A DNA stretch of 64,000 nt from Pedococcus bigeumensis (lineage in GTDB: Bacteria; Actinomycetota; Actinomycetes; Actinomycetales; Dermatophilaceae). The stretch is from assembly GCF_006438965.1 (NCBI RefSeq), contig NZ_RCZM01000002.1:310001-374000 (forward strand), written 5' to 3'. Shown here piece by piece: positions 1-9,658 of the stretch. Positions within the stretch are counted from its first letter, which is position 1. Each line of letters begins with the position of its first letter. The translations under genes were made by a program, and so were the position numbers. The notes beneath the pieces are model-generated. The model ran no database searches and was not told the DNA's origin. It was given only the letters and a program-made list of their open reading frames with translations.

Positions 1-54
1 CCGGGGCTGCGGGTCCACCGGGTGCACATCGAGATACCTGGCCATGGGTCGACC

Positions 55-1683
55 CTATGGCCCGCCGCTGGAGGGCGGGACGCCGCGCGTCCGGTCCGAC
101 TCAAGGCGATCGCCGGCCACCACCATGGCGGCGCTCGAGGCGTGCCGGTGCCCCGTGACCGCGGCGATGAACGTCTCCGCGTCCAGCCACAGGATCGTCG
201 CCGCCCCGGCGGCCACCACCGATGCGGTTCGCGGCCGTGACATCAGCAGGCCGATCTCCCCGAAGGCGTCCCCGGGGCCCAGCTGTCGCACCGTCTCGCC
301 GCCCTGGACCACATCGAGCGGCCCGGTCTCGACGATGCCAAAGCCGTCGGGCTCATCCCCTTCGCGCACCACCACCTCGCCAGCCAGCAGGCTGCGTGGA
401 GTCAAGGCACTGGCGAGTCGTTCCAACGCCATGGCGGGCAGCGGTGCGAACTCCGGCGTGGCCTGGACGAGGGCGAGGTGCGCGGGCGGCACCGCGACCC
501 GGGCGTCGGCCCGCGCCAGGGGCCGGAGCATCAGCAGCGCGAACGCTGCGAGGGCCGCACCGGTGACGGCCATCGTCGGACCCAGCCCCATGAGGGTGAC
601 GAGCGGCGGCCCCGCCAGCGAGCCCAGGGTGACCAGGCCGGCCGCAAGGGACCAGAAGGCCGCGTAGGCACGGGCCGCCACGTGGTTGGGCAGCAGGCGG
701 TCCAGCGCAGTGAAGCCGTAGACGTCCTCGACGGCATTCCCGACACCGACGACCGCGAGCGCGGCCCACGCCACCCAGCCCTCCGGCCACAGCCCGAGCA
801 GCGCGATGGGCAGCCCCCACAGCACGACGCCGACAGTGGCCCGGCGAGCGGCACCGCCCTGTCGCGGGAGTCGGGCCGCCACGGCTGCGCCGACCAGGCC
901 ACCGGCCCCCATCGTGGCGAAGAGGGCAGCTACCCGCTCCTCTCCGCCACCTCCCGAGGTGAGGCACAGAGCCGCCACGAAGACGGTCAGCAGCCCACGC
1001 ATCAGGCTCTGGGCCATGAAGACGGCGAACATCCCGCGCAGCTGTGGCTTCAGCAGCTCGGCAAAGCCACGCCCGGCATCCGCCAGGCCAAGCCGGGCCG
1101 TGCGTCTCGGGACCTGGTACGCCGTCCGCACCGACGCCGACGCCACTGCCCCCACAGCGAAGATCACCGACAACGACCCGAGAGCGGCAGCAGGGCTGAG
1201 CGCGGACAGGAGGAGGCCGGCCAGCACCGGGCCCACCAGGGTGCCCACGCCCTCGAGCGCGGCAAAGGCCGCGTTGGCGGTGACGAGCTCGGCGGGTGTC
1301 CGCACGACCTGCGACATGAGCGCTCTCAGGCCGGCCTTGAAGAGGGATCCGCCCACCGAGCCGACCGCCGCCACCACGACGACGCCCCACAGCGAGGCGG
1401 CCGCGGCCGCCCAGGCGAGGGCGAGCGAGGCGGCCGCCCAGAAGAGGTGCACCCCGGCGAGCAGCAACGGCCGTGGCAGCCGGTCTGCCGCCGTGGCGAG
1501 CAGGGGGCCGAGCACGGCGCCGGGCAGCACGCGGGCTGCGGCCACCAGACCCACGGCGCCAACCCCGTCGAGGGAGAAGGCGACCACGGCCAGCGTCACC
1601 AGCAGGGCGAGGTCGGTGGCCACCCAGCAGGCCCAGCTCGTCTGCACGAGCCACAGGTTCCGGTTGCGCTGGCTGGCCGCCAC
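55..1683 (-). CDS. MFS transporter fused to a cyclic-nucleotide-binding domain
   Basis: A 542-residue protein. The first ~420 residues are strongly hydrophobic with about 12 membrane segments, and an ADRLPRP stretch after the second segment matches the MFS loop 2-3 motif. The last ~110 residues form a CRP-like cyclic-nucleotide fold: GEVVVREGD, then GDAFGEIGLL and RPRTASV, which keep the phosphate-binding Glu and Arg. The likely role is an inner-membrane exporter or importer gated by cAMP or a similar ligand; the substrate is unknown. The open frame extends to 1986 but that part overlaps tdh, so I chose GTG at 1683, just before the first membrane segment. It is divergent from tdh across a spacer carrying two inverted GTATGCCG octamers. 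Confidence 0.8.
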   Translation of the reverse strand: MAASQRNRNLWLVQTSWACWVATDLALLVTLAVVAFSLDGVGAVGLVAAARVLPGAVLGPLLATAADRLPRPLLLAGVHLFWAAASLALAWAAAAASLWGVVVVAAVGSVGGSLFKAGLRALMSQVVRTPAELVTANAAFAALEGVGTLVGPVLAGLLLSALSPAAALGSLSVIFAVGAVASASVRTAYQVPRRTARLGLADAGRGFAELLKPQLRGMFAVFMAQSLMRGLLTVFVAALCLTSGGGGEERVAALFATMGAGGLVGAAVAARLPRQGGAARRATVGVVLWGLPIALLGLWPEGWVAWAALAVVGVGNAVEDVYGFTALDRLLPNHVAARAYAAFWSLAAGLVTLGSLAGPPLVTLMGLGPTMAVTGAALAAFALLMLRPLARADARVAVPPAHLALVQATPEFAPLPAMALERLASALTPRSLLAGEVVVREGDEPDGFGIVETGPLDVVQGGETVRQLGPGDAFGEIGLLMSRPRTASVVAAGAATILWLDAETFIAAVTGHRHASSAAMVVAGDRLESDRTRGVPPSSGGP

Positions 1684-1739
1684 TCGACCAGTTTGTCCTG
1701 CGTCGCCTGGCTTTGCGGGCCAATCGTCAAACCCGCGGA

Positions 1740-1771
1740 GGTATGCCGCGGACGCAACCAGGCGGCATACC
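1740..1771. repeat. Inverted pair of GTATGCCG octamers between divergent genes
   Basis: GTATGCCG lies at 1741-1748 and its complement CGGCATAC at 1763-1770, 14 nt apart. They can form a 9-bp stem. The pair sits between two divergent starts, which does not fit a simple terminator. It could be an operator or a chance pair of the dispersed octamer described elsewhere. Confidence 0.6.
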
Positions 1772-1792
1772 GTCCCTCTCCCCGGGCCCACT

Positions 1793-2842
1793 ATGTTGTT
1801 CGGCGTGCGCGCACTCGTGAAGACCCATGCCGGACCCGGACTCGAGCTCAAGGACGTGCCGGAGCCACAGCCCGGTCCCACCGACGTCAAGATCCGCGTC
1901 CTGCGGGCCGGACTCTGCGGCACCGACCTGCACCTCGAGCAGTGGGACGACTGGGCGGCCTCCACCGTCAAGGCTCCGATGACCATCGGGCACGAGTTCT
2001 ACGGCGAGGTGGTCGAGGTCGGTGAGGACGTCGACTCCGTGCGCGTCGGTCAGCGCGCCTCGGGTGAGGGCCACATCGTCTGCGGGACCTGTCGCAACTG
2101 TCGGGCCGGCCGGCGCCACATGTGCATCCACACCAAGGGAATCGGTGTGAACCGCGACGGTGCCTTCGCCGACTACGTCGTCATCCCGGCCTCGAACGTG
2201 TGGGTGCAGCCCGACGACCTCGACCCCGACCTCGGGGCGGTGTTCGACCCACTCGGCAACGCCACCCACACGGCGCTGTCCTTCCCCATGGCGGGCGAGG
2301 ACGTCGTGATCACCGGTGCCGGGCCGATCGGCGTGATGGCCGCCGCGCTGGCCCGCCACGTCGGTGCGCGGCACATCGTCGTCACCGACCTGAGCGACTA
2401 CCGGTTGGGGCTGGCCAAGGACGCGGGTGCCGACCTCGTGGTCAACGTACGGACCTCCGACCTGGGCGAGGCGATGAAGTCCCTCGGCATGAAGGAGGGC
2501 TTCGACGTCGGCCTCGAGATGTCAGGGGTGCCGAGCGCGGTCGAGGACATGCTGGCGTACATGAACCACGGCGGCCGGGTCGCCATGCTCGGCCTGCCGA
2601 AGGACCCCTTCCCGATCGACTGGGGCCGGGTCATCACCCACATGATCACCATCAAGGGGATCTACGGCCGCGAGATGTACGACACCTGGTACGCCATGAG
2701 CTCGATGCTCGGCAACTCCCAGGTGCTGCGCGACCGGATCGCCTCGGTCATCACCCACCGCCTCCCTGCCGAGCAGTGGCAGGACGCCTTCGCCGCGGCC
2801 CGATCGGGTCAGTGCGGCAAGGTCATCATGGATTGGAGCTGA
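1793..2842 (+). CDS. tdh: L-threonine 3-dehydrogenase
   Basis: A 349-residue zinc-dependent medium-chain dehydrogenase that oxidises L-threonine to 2-amino-3-ketobutyrate with NAD+. The catalytic zinc ligands are Cys42 (LCGTDLH) and His67-Glu68 (GHEF). The structural zinc cysteines are Cys97, Cys100, Cys103 and Cys111, and the Rossmann motif GAGPIG is at 175-180. Length is normal for the family (about 340-350). The start is ATG 1793; GTG at 1805 is an alternative that gives the usual MRALVK-type N terminus. kbl follows after 4 nt, so the two form the classic threonine-degradation operon that yields glycine and acetyl-CoA. Confidence 0.96.
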   Translation: MLFGVRALVKTHAGPGLELKDVPEPQPGPTDVKIRVLRAGLCGTDLHLEQWDDWAASTVKAPMTIGHEFYGEVVEVGEDVDSVRVGQRASGEGHIVCGTCRNCRAGRRHMCIHTKGIGVNRDGAFADYVVIPASNVWVQPDDLDPDLGAVFDPLGNATHTALSFPMAGEDVVITGAGPIGVMAAALARHVGARHIVVTDLSDYRLGLAKDAGADLVVNVRTSDLGEAMKSLGMKEGFDVGLEMSGVPSAVEDMLAYMNHGGRVAMLGLPKDPFPIDWGRVITHMITIKGIYGREMYDTWYAMSSMLGNSQVLRDRIASVITHRLPAEQWQDAFAAARSGQCGKVIMDWS

Positions 2843-2846
2843 CGCG

Positions 2847-4040
<1,194 letters not shown>

Positions 4041-4050
4041 GGGATTCGTC

Positions 4051-4641
4051 ATGGCCAGGCTGCACTACACGACCATCGCCTCGCTCGACGGCTATGTCGT
4101 CGATGCGGCCGGCAGCTTCGACTGGGCGGCACCCTCCGAGGAGGTGCATGCGTTCGTCAACGACCGCGAACGCACGATCGGCACCTACCTCTACGGCCGC
4201 CGGATGTACGAAGTGATGCGATACTGGGCGACCGACGACGCCGACTCGGACGCGCAGTCCAAGGCCGCCACCGACTACCGCCGGATCTGGCAGGCAGCCG
4301 ACAAGGTCGTCGTCTCCACGACGCTCGACTCGGTCGACACCCCACGCACCGAGCTGGTGGCGACGTTCGACGCCGACGCGATCCGGCATCGCAAGGCAAC
4401 GGCCGCCGCTGACCTCAGCATCGGCGGCCCGACCCTGGCGGCCGAGGCGCTGCGTGCCGGCCTGGTTGACGAGGTGGGGCTGTTCCTGCACCCGGTCGCC
4501 GTCGGTGGCGGAACTCCTGCGTTGCCCCGCGACACGCGAGTGGACCTCAGGTTGCTGGAGCAGCACACCTTTGCCGACGGGGTGGTGTTCCTGAGGTACG
4601 CCGTGGAGTCGGCCGACGCCCCCGGGCCGCCGGCCTCCTAG
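4051..4641 (+). CDS. Dihydrofolate reductase / RibD C-terminal family protein
   Basis: A 196-residue protein with the RibD-C/DHFR fold: SLDGY near residue 11, a nucleotide-binding GR at the end of the second strand, KVVVSTTL, then GGPTLAAEAL and HPVAVGGGTPALP. These are typical of the YyaP/YwjB-type DHFR-like oxidoreductases of soil bacteria. The substrate is unknown, and it is unlikely to be the housekeeping DHFR. ATG 4051 lies 10 nt after kbl, so it may be the third gene of that operon. It converges on osmC with a 4-bp overlap of the stops. Confidence 0.85.
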   Translation: MARLHYTTIASLDGYVVDAAGSFDWAAPSEEVHAFVNDRERTIGTYLYGRRMYEVMRYWATDDADSDAQSKAATDYRRIWQAADKVVVSTTLDSVDTPRTELVATFDADAIRHRKATAAADLSIGGPTLAAEALRAGLVDEVGLFLHPVAVGGGTPALPRDTRVDLRLLEQHTFADGVVFLRYAVESADAPGPPAS

Positions 4642-5084
4642 TCGGCCGCGACGCCACTGTCGATCGGCGTCCCCAGCACAACCGTCCGACTCACCGTGCA
4701 CAGCCGGTCGTGTGACATGGCGATCGCCTTGGGCAGCATCTCGCGAGCCTTGTCGCCAGCCTCGCCCTCGGGGAAGGCCACCGAGAACCGCACGGTGATG
4801 TCGCCCAGGTGGTTGCCGTCCTCGTCCCGGAGCTTCTCCCCCGCCGCCGTCACGTTGAAGGACAGCGGCTCGGCGCGCTTGACGGTGATGAAGTCGACGT
4901 CCACGGCACTGCACCCGGCGATCGCCGTCAGCAGCAGCTCGACGGGGGTGAAGTCGGCGTTGTCACCGCCCCCGATCCGCATCGTCCCGCCCCGCACGTT
5001 GGTGACCTCGAAGACACCCTTGGACACGCGCTCCATGCTGACCGAGCGGTGTCCCAGCCCGGTGCCACCAGTCTCTTCGGCCAT
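4638..5084 (-). CDS. OsmC family peroxiredoxin-like protein
   Basis: A 148-residue OsmC/Ohr-family protein, which usually reduces organic peroxides. Two conserved cysteines are visible, one in AGCSAVD and one in DRLCTVSR, the pair used in catalysis. A start at 5096 is possible, but ATG 5084 overlaps the stop of the preceding gene as ATGA, with GGGGAG just upstream, so I prefer 5084. It is the last gene of the phzF-DUF1697-osmC set, all translationally coupled. Confidence 0.88.
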   Translation of the reverse strand: MAEETGGTGLGHRSVSMERVSKGVFEVTNVRGGTMRIGGGDNADFTPVELLLTAIAGCSAVDVDFITVKRAEPLSFNVTAAGEKLRDEDGNHLGDITVRFSVAFPEGEAGDKAREMLPKAIAMSHDRLCTVSRTVVLGTPIDSGVAAD

Positions 5085-5623
5085 CAGGCTCCCCATTTCT
5101 GCGCCAGTGCGCGGACGACGGTCATGTTGCGGGCGGTGCCCGGGATGCCGAGGATCTTCTCGATGCGAGCCCCGGTGAGCTTCGCCTCGTGGAACGGCAC
5201 CGCGAACTCCATGAGGACATCCTTGCCCATCACGGTCGCTCGTTCGCCGGCACCATCCCAGTCCTCCAGGTCCTTGGTTGCCGCGGCCTTCGGAGCCGTG
5301 GCGCAGAAGCTCACATAGCGGCTCGACTCGCCCTTCAGGTGCGTGGGTATGCCGTCCACAGCCTTCACGAGCGGCGGCAGCTCTGCGGGCTTCCGGGCGA
5401 TCGCGACGATCTCGAACCCGGCGTGCTTGCCCAGCACGCGCCCCACCTCTGCCTCCACCTTCGTGACGCTGCGCAACGGAGTCGACACGAACAGGTTGCC
5501 GGTCTGGATGTGCGACTCGACGTCATCGAAACCGTTGTCGGACAACACCTTCCGTGCCTCGGCCATCTTGAGCTGGCGCTTGCCCACGTTGACCGCGCGC
5601 AGGAACACGACGTAGCTCGGCAT
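5084..5623 (-). CDS. DUF1697 family protein
   Basis: A 179-residue protein matching DUF1697: the N terminus YVVFLRAVNVGKR and the QTGNLFVST block are the family signature. Function is unknown. The start ATG 5623 overlaps the phzF stop as ATGA and its own stop overlaps the osmC start the same way. The codon run for DGIPTHL uses the rare Ile codon ATA inside a GTATGCCG octamer at 5347-5354. Confidence 0.88.
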   Translation of the reverse strand: MPSYVVFLRAVNVGKRQLKMAEARKVLSDNGFDDVESHIQTGNLFVSTPLRSVTKVEAEVGRVLGKHAGFEIVAIARKPAELPPLVKAVDGIPTHLKGESSRYVSFCATAPKAAATKDLEDWDGAGERATVMGKDVLMEFAVPFHEAKLTGARIEKILGIPGTARNMTVVRALAQKWGA

Positions 5624-6468
5624 CAGAGCTCCACCTCTCCGGTCCCCACGGGGCGCACCAGGCCGCCGACCTGGACCGTGCCGTCGGGGTCGACACTCAG
5701 CTCGAGCACCGACGGACGCCCGACGTGGGCGCCCTGGCTCACCGCCCAACGCCCCGAGCGGCCCTGAGCGACGAACCAGGCGCCGAGGTTGGAGCAGGCA
5801 GAGCCGGTGGCCGGGTCCTCGGAGACCGAGCTGCCGTCGCTGATGAGCGCCCTGGCCTCGATCCGTCCCTCGCCCGAGGGCGACCACACGTAGATGAGGG
5901 TCTCGCCACCCCTGGCGCCCATGCCGGCATACCTGCCGAGCAGCTCGGGGTTCACCCGGGCGCGGCGGACTGCCTCGACCGACGCTGCCTGGGCGATCAC
6001 CTGGGAGGTGCCGACGCTCACCTGCTGCACAGGGCCGACGAGGTCGTCCGGCGACAGCCCCAGGGCCTGCGCCACGTCGTCGACATCGAGGTCGGCCTCG
6101 ACCCGGCCGGCGTTGGCGGTCAGGGTCCACCGGTCACCGTCGGCTTCGACCGGGATCACCCCGGCCGGCATCGACAGACCGAGCCGGTCGCCGAGCCCGT
6201 GCAGGTCGCGCGCGACGTGGGCGGTGCCCAGCGTCGGGTGGCCTGCGAACGGCATCTCGAAGCTGGTGGTGAAGATCCGCACTCCGGCGTCTGCCCCGTC
6301 GCCGGGTGGGACGAGGAAAGTCGTCTCGGACAGGTTGAACTGCCGGGCCAGCCCTTGCTGCTGGTCATCGGACAGCCCGGAGCCGTCCTCGAAGACGCAG
6401 AGGGGGTTGCCCGAGAAGGGGTCGGCATCGAGGGCGAAGACGTTGAGCAGCCGGTACCGCAAGCGCAT
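5623..6468 (-). CDS. PhzF family phenazine biosynthesis-like isomerase
   Basis: A 281-residue PhzF/DAPF-fold protein. GNPLCVFED opens the first half, SETTFL carries the family's catalytic Glu, MPFAGHPTLG is the central signature, and DPATGSA marks the second half. Members catalyse isomerisations. With no phenazine genes nearby, a housekeeping or detoxifying role is more likely than phenazine synthesis. It is first in a three-gene coupled operon and is divergent from the phosphatase gene across about 25 bp, so promoters must be very compact. Confidence 0.88.
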   Translation of the reverse strand: MRLRYRLLNVFALDADPFSGNPLCVFEDGSGLSDDQQQGLARQFNLSETTFLVPPGDGADAGVRIFTTSFEMPFAGHPTLGTAHVARDLHGLGDRLGLSMPAGVIPVEADGDRWTLTANAGRVEADLDVDDVAQALGLSPDDLVGPVQQVSVGTSQVIAQAASVEAVRRARVNPELLGRYAGMGARGGETLIYVWSPSGEGRIEARALISDGSSVSEDPATGSACSNLGAWFVAQGRSGRWAVSQGAHVGRPSVLELSVDPDGTVQVGGLVRPVGTGEVEL

Positions 6469-6493
6469 GCGACCACTCTGTCATGCTGGCGTC

Positions 6494-7114
6494 GTGACCT
6501 CCCCGCCAGCGCCACCGGCCGGTCGACTTGTCTTGTTGCGCCACGGCGAGACGCAGTGGTCGAAGTCCGGACAGCACACCGGTCGGACCGACGTCCCGCT
6601 CACCGAGCACGGTGAGGAGCTGGCCCGTCAGTCGGGACGGCTCGTCGCCGACTACCACTTCGTCCTCGCCCTGACCTCCCCCCTGCAGCGCGCCCGGCGC
6701 ACTGCAGAGCTGGCGGGCCTGACACCCGAGGTCGACGAGGACCTGCTCGAGTGGGACTACGGCGGCTACGAGGGCCTGACGACAGCCACGATCCGTGCCG
6801 ACCTCGGCTACGACTGGACGGTGTTCCAGAACGGCGTCCCGGCGGGGGACACACCCGGCGAGACGGTCGAGGAGGTCGCGGCCCGGGCATCGCGCGTGGT
6901 CAAGCGGGCCGTCGCGGCGATGGCCGAGGGGGACGTCGCACTGGTCGGGCACGGGCACTGCCTGCGCGTGCTCACCAGTGTCTTCCTGCGGCAGGAGCCG
7001 CGCCTCGGAGCCCAGCTGCTGCTCGATGCGGGCTCGGTGAGCGTCCTGCAGTTCGACCGGGAGCAGCCGGCCATCCGGGTGTGGAACCAGGGCCCGGCCG
7101 TCACCGGCCACTGA
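6494..7114 (+). CDS. Histidine phosphatase family (phosphoglycerate mutase-like) protein
   Basis: A 206-residue phosphatase. LLRHGETQW near residue 13 carries the catalytic His, two Arg lie at TSPLQRARRT, and VGHGHCLRVL gives the second catalytic His. The EWDYGGYEG block is typical of GpmB/acid-phosphatase-like members. The substrate cannot be told. The start is GTG 6494, with a -10-like CATGCT ending 6 nt upstream and no ribosome binding site, which suggests a leaderless mRNA. Confidence 0.88.
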   Translation: MTSPPAPPAGRLVLLRHGETQWSKSGQHTGRTDVPLTEHGEELARQSGRLVADYHFVLALTSPLQRARRTAELAGLTPEVDEDLLEWDYGGYEGLTTATIRADLGYDWTVFQNGVPAGDTPGETVEEVAARASRVVKRAVAAMAEGDVALVGHGHCLRVLTSVFLRQEPRLGAQLLLDAGSVSVLQFDREQPAIRVWNQGPAVTGH

Positions 7115-7120
7115 CCCGCG

Positions 7121-7756
7121 TCAGTCGCGGGGCACCCGGGTCCTCGGCGGTCGGACCACCGTGAGGTCAGCGCGACGCGGTGTCGGCAGCGCGGCGGGAG
7201 CGCCCGGAACCTGTTGTGCAGGAACAGGATCCGCGTCGGCCGGCCAGTCCGCCACACCTTCGTTGCCGAACACCGCGACGGCGCTGCACTCCCCCGGAGT
7301 AAACCGTGGTCCGTACTTCACTCCCCCATGGCCCGCCTCGTCGAACGCGCGCGCCCACGCCTGCGGCACCGCATAGGGGACCATCGACTCGATCTCGCGG
7401 GTGACGCCGAAGCCAGCAGCGCCACCGTCCTGGACGTCGGCCACCTTACGGGAGGTGGGCAACCGCAGGCGGGACACCACCGCGGACTCGAGCAGGCTCT
7501 CGGGCACCGCCTGCGATGGGCCCAGCACCGGACCCAGTCGCTCCCGCAGGGCGCTGAGCGGGTCGAGGGCGGTGTAGCAGGTGCCGCGCGGCGCGCGGAG
7601 GTCGAACCGTCCCGTCGTGTCACTGCTGAACCACCACGGCCCCAGGTCCTCGCTATGTGCGCGGAACAGGTCCACGTCGGTGTCCACCAGGTATGCCGGG
7701 AAGCCGGCCAGCGACGGCGGCGGCGGTCCCAGGGCCGTGCGCTCGCGTGGCGTCAC
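7121..7756 (-). CDS. RES domain toxin (putative NAD+-degrading)
   Basis: A 211-residue protein with a RES domain: LFRAHSEDLGPWWFSS near residue 25 supplies the conserved Arg, and TCYTALDPLSALRERLG supplies Tyr and Glu. Known RES toxins such as MbcT deplete NAD+. GTG 7756 overlaps the stop of the upstream gene as GTGA, the expected toxin-after-antitoxin coupling. The larger open frame running to 8665 is an artefact of overlap with the antitoxin. The gene reads away from the phosphatase, with only 6 bp between stops. Confidence 0.85.
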   Translation of the reverse strand: MTPRERTALGPPPPSLAGFPAYLVDTDVDLFRAHSEDLGPWWFSSDTTGRFDLRAPRGTCYTALDPLSALRERLGPVLGPSQAVPESLLESAVVSRLRLPTSRKVADVQDGGAAGFGVTREIESMVPYAVPQAWARAFDEAGHGGVKYGPRFTPGECSAVAVFGNEGVADWPADADPVPAQQVPGAPAALPTPRRADLTVVRPPRTRVPRD

Positions 7757-8298
7757 GCGGCCCACTGCGACGCATCGGCGACGGCAGCCGAGGCCACGCG
7801 CGACACGGCAGTCGGGGACGACCGGTGGACGACGAGGTAGTCGACGGCACTGTGCCCGTCGAACACCTCGGACGGCGTCGTGAGCCAGGCGCCGATCGAC
7901 CAGCCGTCCACTGCCCTGCGGCTGAAGGCCCCCACGGCCTCCTGGACGCCGGGACGGACGGCGCCGTTGCGGCCGAACTGGAGCGAGGGATAGACGAGGT
8001 GGCCGTCGGAGGTCCGGCAGGCGAGCACCGTGCCACGCCGGACCCGGTCGAACAGCGCCTGCCGCGAGATGCCGAGCCAGGCCACGAGTCCGCTGGTGTC
8101 GTAGAACGGCCCGAGCGGCTGGTCGAGCGGGTGGACCGAGGGCAGGGCGGCAAGCATCCGGTCGGCGAGGTCTTCGACGTCTCCCAGGTCGAGCCGACGT
8201 CCTTGCGCGGCCAGCTCGGCTACCCGCGCCTCGATCCGGGCCTGCACGGCCTGGGTGAGGGCGTCGACGTCGGTCGTGGTGCGGGTCCGCGGTGTCAT
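7753..8298 (-). CDS. Antitoxin of a RES/Xre-type toxin-antitoxin pair
   Basis: A 181-residue protein. A helix-turn-helix-like segment (SGLVAWLGISRQALFDRVRRG) lies near residues 70-90. The C terminus (WSIGAWLTTPSEVFDG) resembles the DUF2384/MbcA toxin-binding module. It is longer than the simplest antitoxins. GGGAGGA lies 5 nt before ATG 8298. It is followed directly by the RES toxin with a 4-bp overlap. It is probably autoregulated through the GCGTCAAGG repeats upstream. Confidence 0.8.
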   Translation of the reverse strand: MTPRTRTTTDVDALTQAVQARIEARVAELAAQGRRLDLGDVEDLADRMLAALPSVHPLDQPLGPFYDTSGLVAWLGISRQALFDRVRRGTVLACRTSDGHLVYPSLQFGRNGAVRPGVQEAVGAFSRRAVDGWSIGAWLTTPSEVFDGHSAVDYLVVHRSSPTAVSRVASAAVADASQWAA

Positions 8299-8312
8299 CT
8301 GATCCTCCCGGG

Positions 8313-8386
8313 GCGTCAGGTTCCTGCGTCAAGGGCGTCAAGGTCAACAACCAGATCATAACCGACAGGCCGGACATCGCTAACAT
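8313..8386. promoter_or_regulatory. Divergent promoter and repeat operator of the toxin-antitoxin pair
   Basis: On the minus strand, TATGAT at 8355-8360 is a good -10, with TTAGCG 17 nt upstream as a weak -35. Between it and the antitoxin start lie the direct repeats GCGTCAGG (8313-8320), GCGTCAAGG (8326-8334) and GCGTCAAGG (8335-8343), a plausible site for the antitoxin. On the plus strand, TAACAT at 8381-8386 looks like the -10 of the next gene, so the two promoters overlap. Confidence 0.55.
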
Positions 8387-8393
8387 GGCGCCC

Positions 8394-9080
8394 GTGGGGA
8401 TGGATGGGGGGACGGATTCGCTGCGCGCGACCGGCCGGTGGGGCCGGGCACGCCAGTGGCTGGCAACCCTGACCGTGCGGCAGTGGCTGCTTGCGGCGTT
8501 CCTGCTCGTCCTCGTCGGCTCCTCCCCGTTCGGCGGACTCCGCGCACAACGGGCCGAGGCGACGCCGACCCTGTCCGTCGGTGTCGAACAGACCGTCGCG
8601 CCGGTCCGCCTCACCGTCACGAAGGTCCGGTTCGGCAGCGACCTCGGCGTCCCCCAGGCCGCCAAGATCGACGGTCGCTACGTCGTGGTCTTCGCGAAGG
8701 TCACCGGCACCGACGAGAAGCGCTCCGTCCCGATGTACGACGCGCTGCGCGACCTGCTCCGGATCGAGCAGGTCCCGGGGGTGACGAAGCCGTTCAGCAC
8801 CGACCCCGAGCCCTCGAGTGACGACCTGCGCCCGGACACGATCCTGGTTGCAGACGACGCCGAGCGGATGGGCGACCTGGCACCGGGGCTGACCTACACG
8901 CTCGCGTTCGTCTGGCGCCAGGCTCCGGGCCAACCCGTTCCCACCTCGGTGCGGGTGGCGGCCTACAGCCACACCTTCCGTCAGGCCAGCATCGACGACA
9001 CCTACGACTGGCGTGACGCGACGCGGGCCGCCGTCGGGACGTTCCCGGCCACCGCGTACGAGAAGCCGGCCGCCTCGTGA
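8394..9080 (+). CDS. Small membrane-anchored protein of unknown function (cassette gene 1)
   Basis: About 228 residues with one N-terminal membrane segment (WLLAAFLLVLVGSSPF) and an exported beta-rich domain that begins TLSVGVEQTVAPVRLTV and resembles the DUF4352 style of extracellular domain. No family is assigned with confidence. GTG 8394 follows TAACAT by 7 nt and would be leaderless; ATG 8385 or 8400 are alternatives. Its stop overlaps the next start as GTGA. It is the first of three look-alike genes. Confidence 0.7.
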   Translation: MGMDGGTDSLRATGRWGRARQWLATLTVRQWLLAAFLLVLVGSSPFGGLRAQRAEATPTLSVGVEQTVAPVRLTVTKVRFGSDLGVPQAAKIDGRYVVVFAKVTGTDEKRSVPMYDALRDLLRIEQVPGVTKPFSTDPEPSSDDLRPDTILVADDAERMGDLAPGLTYTLAFVWRQAPGQPVPTSVRVAAYSHTFRQASIDDTYDWRDATRAAVGTFPATAYEKPAAS

Positions 9081-9658
9081 GGGTCCCCCGCCCCAACCGG
9101 GCACAGCTCGGTGCCGGCGCCTTGGTCCTAGCCGCCTTGTCCGTCGGTCGGGTCGTGACCGAGTGGCTCCCTGAGGACCCCTCGCCGGTGCGCGCGTTCG
9201 AGCGGACGACGACGCTCGACCGCGAGGTACACCTCCGCTACGGCAACCTGCGGGTCACCGAGGTCGACGGCGGCAAGCAGCTGGCCACCAGCACCTCCGC
9301 GATGCTGTCCCCAGGTCTCTGGGTCACCGCGCACGTCGACTTCACCCCGACCGTGGACAAGGTGGGACCTGCCTACGCCGAGCTGCGGGACGGCGAGGGG
9401 CGTGTGCTCACCCGAGGGTCACGCAACGTGCTGGAGTGCAAGGTCATCAACCCCGGCATTTCCGGTCACTGCCTGGTGGCGTTCGAGGTGGACCCGACGG
9501 CGCTGGCCGGATCGCACCTCGCGCTCACCGTGAACGTCAACGACCAGCGCGGCGACGACATGGCCGTTGTCGACCTGGGCATCACCCCCGCGCAGGTCGC
9601 GACCTGGAAGGCGCGCACCACTCCTGTCGAGCTGCTGATGCCGAAGGACGCGACGTGA
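9077..9658 (+). CDS. Small membrane-anchored protein of unknown function (cassette gene 2)
   Basis: A 193-residue protein with an N-terminal signal or anchor (LGAGALVLAALSVGRVV) and an extracellular domain predicted to be beta-rich. Two cysteines (LECKV, HCLVAF) could form a disulphide. The layout is the same as its neighbours, but similarity in sequence is not obvious by eye. It overlaps both neighbours by the GTGA junction, so the three proteins are probably made in equal amounts and may act together. Function unknown. Confidence 0.75.
   Translation: MRVPRPNRAQLGAGALVLAALSVGRVVTEWLPEDPSPVRAFERTTTLDREVHLRYGNLRVTEVDGGKQLATSTSAMLSPGLWVTAHVDFTPTVDKVGPAYAELRDGEGRVLTRGSRNVLECKVINPGISGHCLVAFEVDPTALAGSHLALTVNVNDQRGDDMAVVDLGITPAQVATWKARTTPVELLMPKDAT

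Noticed and set aside
1684-1986. N-terminal extension of the MFS-cNMP gene
   Set aside because: It crosses the divergent tdh start and has no conserved or membrane-like sequence.
6517-6540. Sequence similar to the GACTTGTTGC palindrome arm
   Set aside because: It lies in the phosphatase coding region (RLVLLRHG), has no matching second arm and differs in the middle.
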